The notes beneath the pieces were generated by a model. The model did no database searches, was not told the DNA's origin, and saw only the letters and a program-made list of their open reading frames with translations. Below are positions 1-8,751 of a stretch of DNA of 64,000 nucleotides, in pieces. The stretch covers positions 124,001-188,000 of the forward strand of contig CAVOXB010000017.1 in assembly GCA_963700305.1 (NCBI GenBank), in the 5' to 3' direction. A program made the position numbers and the translations under genes. Source of the DNA: Desulfomonile sp963700305 (GTDB taxonomy: Bacteria; Desulfobacterota; Desulfomonilia; Desulfomonilales; Desulfomonilaceae). The first letter of the stretch is position 1. Every line of letters starts with the position of its first letter.

Positions 1-1
1 G

Positions 2-727
2 TTTGGTTATCAGGTATGTGATGATTTCCTGGCTCGTATGGTCAAATCCGTAAGAGTAGAAAGGATAGAGCTCCCTGATAGGCAGCTCGCATGCACACGG
101 CTGAATACATCCTTGGCAAAAGAATATTTGGCTGCTATGGCCTGCGCTGCCAATTATGCGTTCGCGAACCGGCAGATATTGATGCATTTCGCCAGAACAG
201 CGTGGGAAGAAGCCCTTGGGATTTCCCCACGAGAGTTGAAATTCCGGCTTCTGTACGATGTGTGCCACAACATCGCCAAATTTGAGACGCATAATGTGAA
301 CGGCGGCCAGAAGAAGGTCCTTGTGCATAGGAAAGGAGCGACCCGTGCGTTTCCAGCGCACCATCCCGCTCTTCCAGCCATTTACAAGAACACGGGCCAA
401 CCAGTTCTGATACCCGGAGATATGGGACGTGCTTCATACGTTTTGGCTGGCGAAGAAGGCGCTATGAAAGAAGCTTTCGGCTCCGCGTGCCATGGGGCTG
501 GACGCATGCTTTCCCGACACGAGGCTCTAAGGCAGACGAAGGGCAGATCAATTGAACGAGAGCTTCAGGACGATAACATTTACCCTCGCTGGGTGGGAAG
601 AAAGACTCTGCGGGAAGAATTCCCTGAAGCATACAAGGACGTAAGCTTGGTTGTAGACGTGGTTCAAAGGGCCGGACTCGCCCGAAAGGTAGCTAAAATA
701 CATCCCATGGGTGTCGTAAAAGGGTGA
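2..727 (+). CDS. rtcB: RNA-splicing ligase RtcB, 3' part (gene enters from the left edge)
   Basis: The frame is open from base 2 (FGYQVCDDFLARM) and has no start in the window, so this is the C-terminal half of a longer protein; the first internal ATG is at 38. RtcB joins 2',3'-cyclic-phosphate or 3'-phosphate RNA ends to 5'-OH ends using GTP and Mn2+ (family knowledge). Diagnostic segments seen are VHRKGATRAFPAHHP, a metal-binding and nucleotide-binding stretch; the SACHGAGRMLSR block that carries the guanylylated histidine; and the C-terminal VVDVVQRAGLARKVAKIHPMGVVKG ending. No frameshift is seen. It runs towards a convergent glycosyltransferase remnant. I cannot see the rtc regulatory context (rtcR, archease) because it lies outside the window. 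Confidence 0.93.
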   Translation, partial: FGYQVCDDFLARMVKSVRVERIELPDRQLACTRLNTSLAKEYLAAMACAANYAFANRQILMHFARTAWEEALGISPRELKFRLLYDVCHNIAKFETHNVNGGQKKVLVHRKGATRAFPAHHPALPAIYKNTGQPVLIPGDMGRASYVLAGEEGAMKEAFGSACHGAGRMLSRHEALRQTKGRSIERELQDDNIYPRWVGRKTLREEFPEAYKDVSLVVDVVQRAGLARKVAKIHPMGVVKG

Positions 728-728
728 T

Positions 729-1685
729 TCATGAGTGCGGAGCGTCTCTGACCGTATGCCACATTTTCTTCAGCAACTTGTCGAGACGTGGCCTGCCGAC
801 AGAGACGGCAGCTCCGAGATGTACTATGTCTTTCATCATATTGTGAAGCCTGACGTGTGATATCACAACAATTACCAGCCTCCATTTGTCAATGAGGTGT
901 ATGTTTGAACCCACAATTTGCCGGACATGGCTAACATAATAGTTGGTCCATGGAAGGAGAGGGTACTGATCTTCGGTCCCCCCATATTTCTCCAAAAATT
1001 AGCGAGATCGGTCACGTTGGCGCAGGCTTGTTCAGGGTGGGATCGATAGTATCGGTAAACCCCGTCAAGCTTTTTGATCTTTCCATGTAAGGCGAGCACA
1101 CAAACAAAGCGCTGATCCCCATACTGTTGCAGAGGCATATCCGTGATAAGTGGAATAATCTCCCGGAGCTTCTCTCTTTTCATTAAACCGTACAAAGCAT
1201 ATGCCAGCTGCAAGTCCTCAAAGCACTGAACGTACCTCAGAATAGATTGTGGTACCTTCAACGCTGCGGCAGCCGCTCACCTGATTCAATTCTCGCCCTT
1301 TTTCATCAATTAAAATAGTAGAGGCACAGCATACAACGTAGTCATTCCGAACCGACAGGAAATCATTGCATGCGGCCAGAGACGTCTCCCCTAAAACGTC
1401 ATCGTGGGACATCCACATGAAGTAGTTGCCTCTCGCCTGGCGAAACACTAGATCAAAATTGCGTATGGATCCCACATTGGTCTCGTTTCGACACAATCGA
1501 ATTCGATCGTCCCGTGCCGCATATTCCCTACAAATCTCCCATGTTGAATCAGTAGATGCGTTGTCCGAAATGATTAACTCAAAGTCCGTAAATGTTTGGC
1601 GCAGAACAGACTCAATAGCGATCGCCAAATACCGCTCACCATTGTAAACCGGTAATCCAATGGAGACTTCCGGTATCCTATCCAT
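729..1685 (-). pseudogene. Family 2 glycosyltransferase, two frameshifts
   Basis: The N-terminal 155 residues form a GT-A domain: VSIGLPVYNGERYLAIAIES, then ISDNASTDST and WMSHDD, the last being the DXD-like metal site. The frame breaks near 1225; removing one T from CTTTGAGG restores VLEDLQLAYALYGLM. A second break lies in a T5/G6 homopolymer region near 985-1000 and leads to a C-terminal segment (WTNYYVSHVRQIVGSN onwards) ending at 729. GT2 enzymes move sugars from nucleotide-sugars to glycans or lipids; the substrate cannot be told. It sits downstream of trpA on the same strand. Two independent indels make it a decayed gene, or one hit twice by sequence error. The C-terminal assignment rests on continuity only. 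Confidence 0.75.
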
Positions 1686-1897
1686 GGACTGACATTCTCC
1701 TTTAATCTAGTCCGAGCGGAAATTCTGCGAGATTTGGATCGAAAAAGAGAAAATAGGCTGTCACCTAAGAAGAATGCGCCATATCCCGGCAGAACTGATC
1801 TATGTTTCACAGAGAGACATCAGTCTATCACATAGGTACGCTATTGTCACAGTGCACTATTCTACGTTCTCCCAAAAACAGACTTAACCCAAATTGC

Positions 1898-2678
1898 TCA
1901 ATGTATTGCCTCAGCCATATCCTTAAGCCATTGGTCAATTTCCTCAGAGGAGCGGCCGTTTTGAATTAGCGACAGGATGGCGCTTCCCACTACTATTCCG
2001 TCTGCATGGCTTTTGAGTGCTCTTGCATCCTGCGGCGTGGAGATCCCGAATCCTACTGCAACCGGCAATCGTGAGATCTGCCTCAGCCTTTCGCACTTCA
2101 GGGCCAAGTCCGGGGGTAGGCCTCCATCTGCGCCGGTTACTCCGGTCCTTGAAACATAGTAGAGAAATCCCGAACCGTCATTGTTCATTTGGTCGATTCG
2201 CGGTCTGGGAGTCGTTGGAGTAGCCAGATTGATCCATGCAAGGCCTGCCGCATCTGTAGCAGGTTTCAGCCAGTTCGACTCCTCCAGCGGCACGTCCACA
2301 ATGAGTACCTCCGTTGACTCCGGACTCGCGGGCCCGTTCTGCAAATCGTTTCGTACCATATTTGTGTATGGGATTGAAATAGCTGAAAAAGACTATGGGC
2401 GTGTCGCTATGACGCCGAATTTCGCCGATCATTTCAAATGCGCCGTCCATGGTAATACCGTTGCGAATGGCTTCACCTGCCGCGAGTTGAATCACCGGCC
2501 CGTCGGCTATGGGGTCAGAAAATGGGAACCCGAATTCCACCACATCGCCGAATTGCGCGAGCTTTAGAAAAACCTCAAGAGACCGTTCGTGGTTGGGATA
2601 TCCGGCCAGGGAAAAGGGTATGAACGCCGTCTTGCCTACTTCTTTAAGTTTCTTGAATGCATTTGCGATTGATTCCAT
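1898..2678 (-). CDS. trpA: Tryptophan synthase alpha subunit (one frameshift)
   Basis: TrpA cleaves indole-3-glycerol phosphate to indole, which is channelled to TrpB. The first part (MESIANAFKKLKEVGKTAFI, SLAGYPNHE, GFPFSDPIADGP) carries the catalytic Glu of VEFGFPFSDP and the Asp region. The frame shifts near 2330: removing one G from GGAGGTACT gives SGVNGVLIVDVPLEES and the second part, which runs on through GLAWINLATPTTPRPRI and VGFGISTPQDA to the stop. With the shift repaired the protein is about 260 residues, the normal TrpA length. The start lies one base after the trpB stop (TAA-A-ATG), so it is the last gene of the trp operon. The shift is probably a sequence error because both sides are fully conserved. 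Confidence 0.9.
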
Positions 2679-2679
2679 T

Positions 2680-3894
2680 TTATCTACCTGCCAGTGCTTT
2701 TTCGATTATTGGCATGTCCTTGTCCCCTCTTCCGGAAAGATTCACTATGCAGACATCTTCCCGTGCCATGTGCGGCAGCTCTTTGGCAGCCTGTGCAAGA
2801 GCGTGTGAAGATTCCAGCACGGGGATTATGCCTTCCGTTTTGCATAGGATTGAGAAGGCCTCTAGAGCTTCATCGTCGTTTATGGGAACATACCTGACGC
2901 GTCCCGCGGCTGCCAGGAAGGCGTGCTCAGGCCCTACGCCAGGATAATCCAACCCAGCGGATATGGAGTGAGCCTCCATGATCTGGCCGTGCTCGTCCTG
3001 CAGCACAAACGATCTGGAGCCGTGAAAAACACCTGTTTCACCTGCACATATGGCTGCTCCATGCTTTCCGGAATCTATCCCAAGGCCTCCCGCTTCCACG
3101 CCGATCAGGTCTACCCCTGTGTCGTCCAGAAAAGCGTGAAAAATGCCAGCTGAATTGCTGCCTCCTCCAACGCATGCGATAATTTTGTCCGGGAGCTTTC
3201 CCTCAGCCTTGAGTATCTGCCTGCGGGTCTCGTGTCCTATCACGGCCTGGAATTGTCTCACCATCAAGGGATAAGGATGAGGCCCGGCGACTGATCCGAT
3301 GACGTAAAATGTGTCCCCAATATTACTGGCCCAGTGGCGCATTGCCTCGCTCATGGCGTCCTTGAGTGTAGCAGTTCCTGCTGACACAGGAATCACTTCG
3401 GCCCCCATAAGTTTCATGCGGAAGACATTCGGTGCTTGCCTGTGAATGTCCTCCTCACCCATGAATACCTTACATTCCAATCCCAGAAGAGCCGCTGCCG
3501 CAGCAGTAGCTACGCCATGCTGACCAGCACCTGTTTCAGCGATGATGTTACGCTTTCCCATACGCCGCGCAAGCAGGGCCTGTCCCAGCGTGTTGTTTAT
3601 TTTGTGAGCACCAGTGTGAAGCAAATCTTCTCTCTTGAGATAGAGTTTTCCACCGCCGAATTTTTCGGAAAAACGGGCTGCGTAAAACAGGGGTGTTTCT
3701 CGGCCCGTGTAAGTCTCCAGCAATAGATACAGTTCCTTCACAAACTCCGGCGATTCGGTCATTCCCAGGAAAGCGTCCTCCAATTCCAACAGAGGAGTGA
3801 TTAAGATTTCCGGAACAAAACGTCCGCCAAACTCTCCGTAATATCCTTTAGAATCAGGCCGCACCGCGGGCGCTGACCGTGTTGTGCACAGCAT
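2680..3894 (-). CDS. trpB: Tryptophan synthase beta subunit
   Basis: TrpB condenses indole with L-serine by PLP chemistry. GYYGEFGGRFVPEIL is the standard N-terminus and HTGAHKINN holds the PLP lysine. GGGSNSAGIF is the phosphate loop, and GLDYPGVGPEHAFL is characteristic of type 1 TrpB. The frame is open further upstream, but that extension lies inside trpF and resembles nothing. I place the start at the ATG at 3894 (MLCTTRSAPAVRPDSKGYYG), giving 404 residues and a 41-base overlap with trpF; a GTG just before RPDSKGYYG is the alternative. The gene is intact and is followed one base later by trpA. Confidence 0.95.
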   Translation of the reverse strand: MLCTTRSAPAVRPDSKGYYGEFGGRFVPEILITPLLELEDAFLGMTESPEFVKELYLLLETYTGRETPLFYAARFSEKFGGGKLYLKREDLLHTGAHKINNTLGQALLARRMGKRNIIAETGAGQHGVATAAAAALLGLECKVFMGEEDIHRQAPNVFRMKLMGAEVIPVSAGTATLKDAMSEAMRHWASNIGDTFYVIGSVAGPHPYPLMVRQFQAVIGHETRRQILKAEGKLPDKIIACVGGGSNSAGIFHAFLDDTGVDLIGVEAGGLGIDSGKHGAAICAGETGVFHGSRSFVLQDEHGQIMEAHSISAGLDYPGVGPEHAFLAAAGRVRYVPINDDEALEAFSILCKTEGIIPVLESSHALAQAAKELPHMAREDVCIVNLSGRGDKDMPIIEKALAGR

Positions 3895-4516
3895 GCATAA
3901 ACTCCTTGATTTTATTGTGGTTCTTAATGCCGGGTTCATCTTCCACTCCGGATGATACATCCACAGCAAAAGGCCTCACGATTTGGATTGCCCTGCCGAT
4001 GTTTTCCGGGCTCAGTCCTCCGGCAAGAATTAGTCGTTTTCTAAGGTCCGTATCGCCGCTGTCCAGGAATGCCGCGACGGAATTCCAATCCAAAGCCTGT
4101 CCCGTGCCGCCCCATTGACCTGGAAGAGCAGCATCAATTAGGGCTCCCGAGGTGCGAAATTCGCTGATCAGCAAAAGGTCTGACGGCGTTTTTACGCGAA
4201 ACGCCTTTATTACGGGGCGGCAATAACCGAGACAGTCCTCGGGTTTTTCGTTTCCGTGTAATTGGATTGTTTGGATGCCCGACACGGCCACTGTTTCTTC
4301 CACATGCTCGCGGCCTGCATTTACGAATACGCCTACGCTCGTTACGAATGGCGGCAAGGCACCGATTATGGCACCAGCTTCTTCCGGAGCAATGTATCTG
4401 GGACTACCCTGATAGAATATGAATCCCAAAGCATGTGCTCCCGCTGTGACTGCAGCGTTTGCGTCCTGAGTCCTGGTAATGCCGCAGATTTTGACGCGTA
4501 TGCCGGAATCAGCCAT
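3854..4516 (-). CDS. trpF: Phosphoribosylanthranilate isomerase
   Basis: TrpF carries out the Amadori rearrangement of N-(5-phosphoribosyl)anthranilate to CdRP, the third step of tryptophan synthesis. At 220 residues it is the usual length for a (beta/alpha)8 barrel. VKICGITR at the N-terminus holds the catalytic Cys; GVFVNA, IQLHGNE, and ALIDAALPGQWGGTG with the catalytic Asp follow, and LAGGLSPENIG and DVSSGVEDEPGIKN form the phosphate-binding end. It starts 8 bases inside the end of trpC and overlaps trpB, so translation is probably coupled along trpC-F-B. It is intact. Confidence 0.95.
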   Translation of the reverse strand: MADSGIRVKICGITRTQDANAAVTAGAHALGFIFYQGSPRYIAPEEAGAIIGALPPFVTSVGVFVNAGREHVEETVAVSGIQTIQLHGNEKPEDCLGYCRPVIKAFRVKTPSDLLLISEFRTSGALIDAALPGQWGGTGQALDWNSVAAFLDSGDTDLRKRLILAGGLSPENIGRAIQIVRPFAVDVSSGVEDEPGIKNHNKIKEFMHAVHNTVSARGAA

Positions 4517-5292
4517 GAATCAGCTCCCTGAGCTTTGCCACCGGATCGGCCGAGGTGACGAGGCTTTCGCCGATCAAAAATCCGCGAACTCCGCAATCCG
4601 CCAAGCGAAGTATGTCAGCGTGATCTTTTATCCCGCTCTCTGAAATAACCACGCGATCTTCCGGGATCAATCTTGCAAGACGTCTAGTGATGTCCAGATC
4701 GGTATTAAACGTTTTCAGATCACGGTTATTGATTCCGATCAGCTTTGCGTCGGCATCCAGCGCAGCTTTTAGTTGCCGCTCGTCGTGAATTTCGACCAAA
4801 GGCTCCATTCCGTATTTTCGGCCCAATTGAGTCAGAGTCTGCAGATCGCGGAGTTCCAACAAAGCCGCTATCAATAGAAATGAATCCGCACCTGAAGCTC
4901 TTGCCTCCACTACCTGATACGGATCCAGGATAAAATCCTTGCGAAGGACAGGAAGCGACACAGAAGCCCTGACTTGTCGCAGAATGGAAATGCTACCCTG
5001 AAAATGGTCTTCTTCGGTAAGGACCGAAACAGCCGAGGCCCCGCCTTGTTCATACGATCGCGCGATGACCGATGGGTCCAGATCAGCCTTCAGAATTCCT
5101 TTGGAGGGAGAAGCCTTCTTAACTTCAGCTATAATGTGGATTCCCGCGTCGCAAAAAACAGCGGAGAAGTCCTGCGCCGGCAAAGCGCTGCGAGCCTGTT
5201 CCTCCATACTTTCGAAATCTTATGGAAAGCTTTTCGTTCACCAGACGCTTCAGCCGAATATTGGCTATTTTTTCAAGAATGCCGCCCATCAT
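4509..5292 (-). CDS. trpC: Indole-3-glycerol-phosphate synthase (one frameshift near the start)
   Basis: TrpC closes the indole ring by decarboxylating CdRP. The main part (from MEEQARSALPAQDF) shows IIAEVKKASPSKG with catalytic lysines, LRKDFILDPYQV, GINNRDLKTF and ISESGI. The N-terminal 20 residues (MGGILEKIANIRLKRLVNEK) are in another frame. They start at 5292 in an ATGA overlap with the trpD stop, and one surplus base near 5220 (ATAAGATTTC instead of ATAGATTTC) explains the break. The repaired length of about 260 residues fits the family; starting at 5207 would lose the first helix. The shift is probably a sequence error. Confidence 0.9.
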
Positions 5293-6306
5293 ACGCTCCG
5301 AAAACTGAGGTATTCATCGAGCTTTTGTTTGGCGGCTCCTGAATCCACCGATTCCGTCGCAAGCTGAAGTCCGTCGGCCATGTCGTCAGCTCGATTCGCC
5401 ACCACAAGAGCTGCCGCTGCGTTGACTAATGCTATGTCCCTGCGAGAACCCGGCTTGCCTTCAAGCACGTGTAAAAGATGAACTGCGTTTTCTTTTGCTG
5501 TGCCACCCTTTACTGCTTCCAGATCGCATTTTGAGATTCCCAGGTGCTCGGGATTGAAGTAGGTCGTGGAAACAGCATCGTCGTTCAGTCGGGAAATCTT
5601 TGTGGGCGATGACAGAGAAATCTCGTCGAGGCCGTCCATGCCGTGAACGACCATTGCGGACTTGATCCCGAGGCCCCGAAGAGCATTCGCTATGGGCTCG
5701 GTCAACCCCGCATCGTAAACACCCAGCAACTGGCAGGAAGCTCCAGCCGGATTAGTGAGCGGCCCCAGAAACGTTAAAAAGTGTTCGGATGCCCATCTCT
5801 TGTCTCGGCCCAGCCGCGTACTTCATGGCAACGTGGAACATAGGAGCAAAGAGAAACCCGAATCCTGTCTCCTTGATGCATTGTGCAACCGCGTCAGGAG
5901 TTTGTTCCAAGTTTGCACCCAATTCCCGGAGCACATCAGCGCTCCCGCATGAGCTGGATACAGAGCGGTTCCCATGCTTTGCCACGCGCACTCCGGCACC
6001 GGCAAGAATGAAAGCCACTGTTGTGGATATATTGAATGTGCCCGCGGCGTCCCCTCCAGTCCCGCACGTGTCTAGGAGCGGATCTCCGTTATAACCCAGG
6101 TTCACCTGGAGCGCTTTTCTTCTCATGACCTTTGCAGATCCGGTGATTTCCTCGACGGTCTCACCTTTCATTTTCAACGCTGTCAGATAACATCCTATCT
6201 GAGCGGCAGTGGCCTTGCCGGCCATAATTTCTTCCATTGCAGCTTCGGACTCTTCCTGAGTCAAATTTTGTCGAGCAGTAGTCTTTCTGATGGCTTCTTT
6301 TAGCAT
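5289..6306 (-). CDS. trpD: Anthranilate phosphoribosyltransferase (one frameshift)
   Basis: TrpD transfers phosphoribose from PRPP to anthranilate. The first part has DTCGTGGDAAGTFNISTTVAF, containing the GTGGD PRPP loop, then VAKHGNRSVSSSCGSADVL and GPRQEMGIRTLFNV. The frame breaks at 5768; removing one base from GTTTCTGGGG gives FNVLGPLTNPAG, the family's canonical sequence, which continues into the second part (LLGVYDAGLTEPIANAL, VVHGMDGLDEIS). The repaired length is near 339 residues, as expected. The plus-strand context of the extra base is CAGAAAC, shared with four other frameshifts here. The trpG stop lies 39 bases upstream, and the trpD stop overlaps the trpC start. Confidence 0.92.
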
Positions 6307-6345
6307 CTTCGGTCCTCCAGTGATGTCTCTTCGGCTGAAGAGCGG

Positions 6346-6951
6346 TCAGTTGTTCGACATGGTCCCTTTGGCCTGATGAAACTGCCGGCTCATATCCAAG
6401 AAATTGATGAGAATGCGTTTTCCTTCAGGAGTAAGGATAGATTCCGGGTGAAATTGCACCCCTTCTATGGGCAAATCCCTATGGCGAATCCCCATGATTT
6501 CGTCCTGATCAGTGAGCGCTGTGACTTCCAGGCATCCGGGGAGAGTCCCTAAATCCACGATCAGACTGTGATAGCGACACGCTTGAAACGGGATTGCCAT
6601 CCCTGAGAACAAGCCACTGCCGTTCGTGAAGATGGGGGATGTTTTCCCGTGCATGAGCCTACCCGCTCGGACAACTTTCCCTCCGAAAGCGGCTGCAATG
6701 GCCTGATGACCGAGACAGACACCGAGAATCGGGATACGATCGCCGAGGTTCAGAATGGTCTGCATGGAAATGCCTGCGTCTTCAGGGCCTCCCGGACCGG
6801 GAGAAATCACAATAGCTTCAGGACTCAGTCGAACGATCTCGTCCAGAGAGATGCGATCATTTCTCATCACCAGCACATGCTTTCCAAGCTCTTGAAAATA
6901 CTGGACGAGATTGAATGTAAACGAATCGTAATTGTCTATTACCAGGATCAT
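6346..6951 (-). CDS. trpG: Anthranilate synthase glutaminase component
   Basis: TrpG is a class I glutamine amidotransferase that feeds ammonia to TrpE. ILVIDNYDSFTFNL is the classic N-terminus, GVCLGHQAIAAAFGG contains the nucleophile Cys, and GVQFHPESILTPEG holds the catalytic His and Glu. I chose the ATG at 6951, which overlaps the trpE stop as ATGA; the open frame extends upstream, but that part lies inside trpE and is not TrpG-like. The length is 201 residues. There is no fused TrpD domain, unlike in enterobacteria. Confidence 0.95.
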   Translation of the reverse strand: MILVIDNYDSFTFNLVQYFQELGKHVLVMRNDRISLDEIVRLSPEAIVISPGPGGPEDAGISMQTILNLGDRIPILGVCLGHQAIAAAFGGKVVRAGRLMHGKTSPIFTNGSGLFSGMAIPFQACRYHSLIVDLGTLPGCLEVTALTDQDEIMGIRHRDLPIEGVQFHPESILTPEGKRILINFLDMSRQFHQAKGTMSNN

Positions 6952-8439
6952 TTTAGCCTCCCGTTCAGGTTTGCCGCTGTCTTCAGGGCCTTTTTCATTG
7001 CTTCGGCTTTTTTGAGGGTTTCCTTGTATTCCGTTTCCGGGATCGAGTCGGCCACGATGCCGGCGCCCGCCTGGAAATACGCTGTGGTTCCTTTCATCAT
7101 GACTGTTCTTATGGTTATGCCCATGTCCATTGCGCCGGAATACGAGAAATATCCCACGCATCCACCGTAAGGGCCTCTGTGGTCAGGTTCCAGGTCTTCG
7201 ATAATTTCCATGGCTCTAATTTTCGGCGCACCGGAAAGCGTTCCCGCAGGAAAAGTCGCCCGGAGCACATCGAATGCATCGATTCCGTCCGCAATTGCTG
7301 CCCTCACATTGCTGACCATGTGCATCACGTGAGAATAACGTTCCACTGTTTTGAACTCGTCCACGATCACACTGCCTGGCTGTGCTATTCTCCCGAGGTC
7401 GTTTCTGGCGAGATCCACCAGCATCACGTGCTCAGCCAATTCCTTGGTATCGTTCAGGAGTTCGTGCTCCAGCTGAAGGTCTCGCTCCGGACTGTCCCCC
7501 CTGGGGCGAGTGCCTGCAATGGGACGGACCACAGCTTCGCCTTTTCTGAGTCGTACCATGACTTCAGGGGATGAACCGGCAAGCACCTCGTCTCCCACTC
7601 TCAGAAAAAACATATAAGGAGAGGGATTGATCAACCGCAGCCCCCTATACACGTCCAGAGCGTCATGACTGATTTCACCTTGGAATCTCTGCGACAGAAA
7701 CCACCTGAATGATGTCCCCGGCCGTTATGTGGACCTTCGCCTGAACCACCATTTCGTGGAATTTTTCTTCCGACATATTGGACGTGAATACTTGCCCGTT
7801 AGAGGAGTCTTGCCCGTGTATGGATCTTGGTAATGGTCCATCGAGACGCTCTTTGAGATTGCGCAGCCTGTTGAGACCTTCTGCATAAGCGTTCTCGACC
7901 GAGGAGTGCTCTTCCAGACTTATCGTAGTGATCAAAAAGCTCCTGTGACCAAAATTGTCGAACAGCGCCATGTCGCGGGTGATCATGAAAAGCGCGTCAT
8001 GGAATCCAGGATCAGGCTTGCCCATGTCCGGAAGGTTTTCGAAGTGCCTGACCACGTCATAGCCTAAGAAACCGACAGCCCCGCCGAAGAAATCCGGCAA
8101 CCCCTCCACCTTCACCGGTCGAAATCGACTTAGCACTTCTTTGACGTTAAGCGTGGGGTCTCCCGGCAGTCCAGAATCTCTTACTTGCCCATTCTCGATG
8201 ATTTCATTCCGGCCGTTTCTTGACCTGATTATCATCCGCGGGCCTGAACCGAGGCAGGAATATCTGGCCCATCGCTCACCACCCTCGACGCTTTCGAGCA
8301 GGAAAGAACTCTTTCCGTCATCAATTTTCATGAACGCGGATACTGGAGTGTTGAGGTCCCCAGGAATTTCCACGAACATCGGGATAAGGTTTCCCTGAGT
8401 GCTCAGCCTCTTGAAATCTGAATAATCGGGTATAATCAT
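6948..8439 (-). CDS. trpE: Anthranilate synthase component I (one frameshift)
   Basis: TrpE makes anthranilate from chorismate and ammonia. FLLESVEGGERWARYS carries the LLES motif used for tryptophan feedback inhibition. The C-terminal chorismate domain has IAGTRPRG, DLARNDLGRIAQPGSV and FPAGTLSGAPKIRAMEII. The two parts meet at 7686, where GTGGTTTCTG should read GTGGTTCTG to give VVLSQRFQGEISHDALDVYRG. The repaired length of about 496 residues is normal. The extra A on the plus strand lies in ACAGAAACC. This is the first structural gene of the operon, downstream of the attenuator at 8493-8521. Confidence 0.93.
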
Positions 8440-8492
8440 TTGACTTTTAGCCTCTCAAAATCGTTTTCCTGATGTTTGGGTCCATAAACGCG

Positions 8493-8521
8493 AAAAGGCC
8501 ATGGACAGTCTGCCCATGGCC
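8493..8521 (-). terminator. Attenuator terminator of the trp leader
   Basis: Read on the minus strand, GGCCATGG pairs with CCATGGCC across a GCAGACTG-containing loop and is followed by TTTT, between trpL and trpE. The loop segment GGCAGACT (8507-8514) and the adjoining TCC (8503-8505) are complementary to GGA plus GGTCTGCC (8577-8587) at the end of the leader-peptide gene, with one bulged G and one G-U pair. That alternative pairing would act as antiterminator. The short U tract (4) is weak; the same stem also has seven T on the plus side, so it could end transcription from the left as well. Confidence 0.8.
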
Positions 8522-8573
8522 TTTTTTTCGGTTCGGAAACGTTATTTCAAATTTTTACTATTCCGGTATAACC

Positions 8574-8642
8574 TTAGGCAGACCTCCAGTTCTTTATTAT
8601 CCAGCACCACCACCAATTGTTGAGGTTGCAAATCGGAATCAT
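8574..8642 (-). CDS. trpL: trp operon leader peptide, 22 residues, five Trp codons
   Basis: A short reading frame starts ATG at 8642, about 14 bases after the likely transcription start and preceded by AAGGTGG as ribosome-binding site. It encodes WWWCW at residues 10-14 and another Trp at 19, and stops TAA at 8574. Five Trp codons in 22 is a near-certain attenuation leader. When charged tRNA-Trp is short the ribosome stalls at the WWWCW run, leaving GGTCTGCC at 8577-8584 free to pair with the terminator loop. When Trp is plentiful the ribosome reaches the stop, covers that segment, and the terminator forms. The mechanism is inferred from base pairing and from known trp attenuators. Confidence 0.93.
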   Translation of the reverse strand: MIPICNLNNWWWCWIIKNWRSA

Positions 8643-8662
8643 GGAGTTCCACCTTGCGAACA

Positions 8663-8691
8663 AGGCTAAGACATGAGCGGTGCCTTGTCAA
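8663..8691 (-). promoter_or_regulatory. Sigma-70-type promoter of the trp operon
   Basis: On the minus strand TTGACA (8691-8686) is separated by 17 bases from TAGCCT (8668-8663). The -35 matches the consensus exactly and the spacing is ideal. Transcription would begin near 8656, just before the trpL ribosome-binding site. The divergent livM gene starts 60 bases away. No TrpR-like palindrome is evident in the promoter, so control appears to rest on attenuation. Confidence 0.8.
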
Positions 8692-8751
8692 CTATTTTTT
8701 AAAAAGTTCAGGATGCGCTACTTTTGATGCCAATCTGGGAATCAGGAAAAA

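Noticed and set aside
1218..1685. In-frame TGA stops read as selenocysteine
   Set aside because: In every case the frame changes after the stop; the downstream conserved sequence is in another frame, so a readthrough would not help.
2680..3969. TrpB start at 3969
   Set aside because: The first 25 codons lie inside trpF in another frame and are not TrpB-like; 3894 gives a normal length.
6948..8439. Programmed frameshifting in trpE, trpD and other genes
   Set aside because: The shifts are +1 insertions without slippery sites or stimulators, and relatives of these genes are not known to use it. Sequence error fits better.
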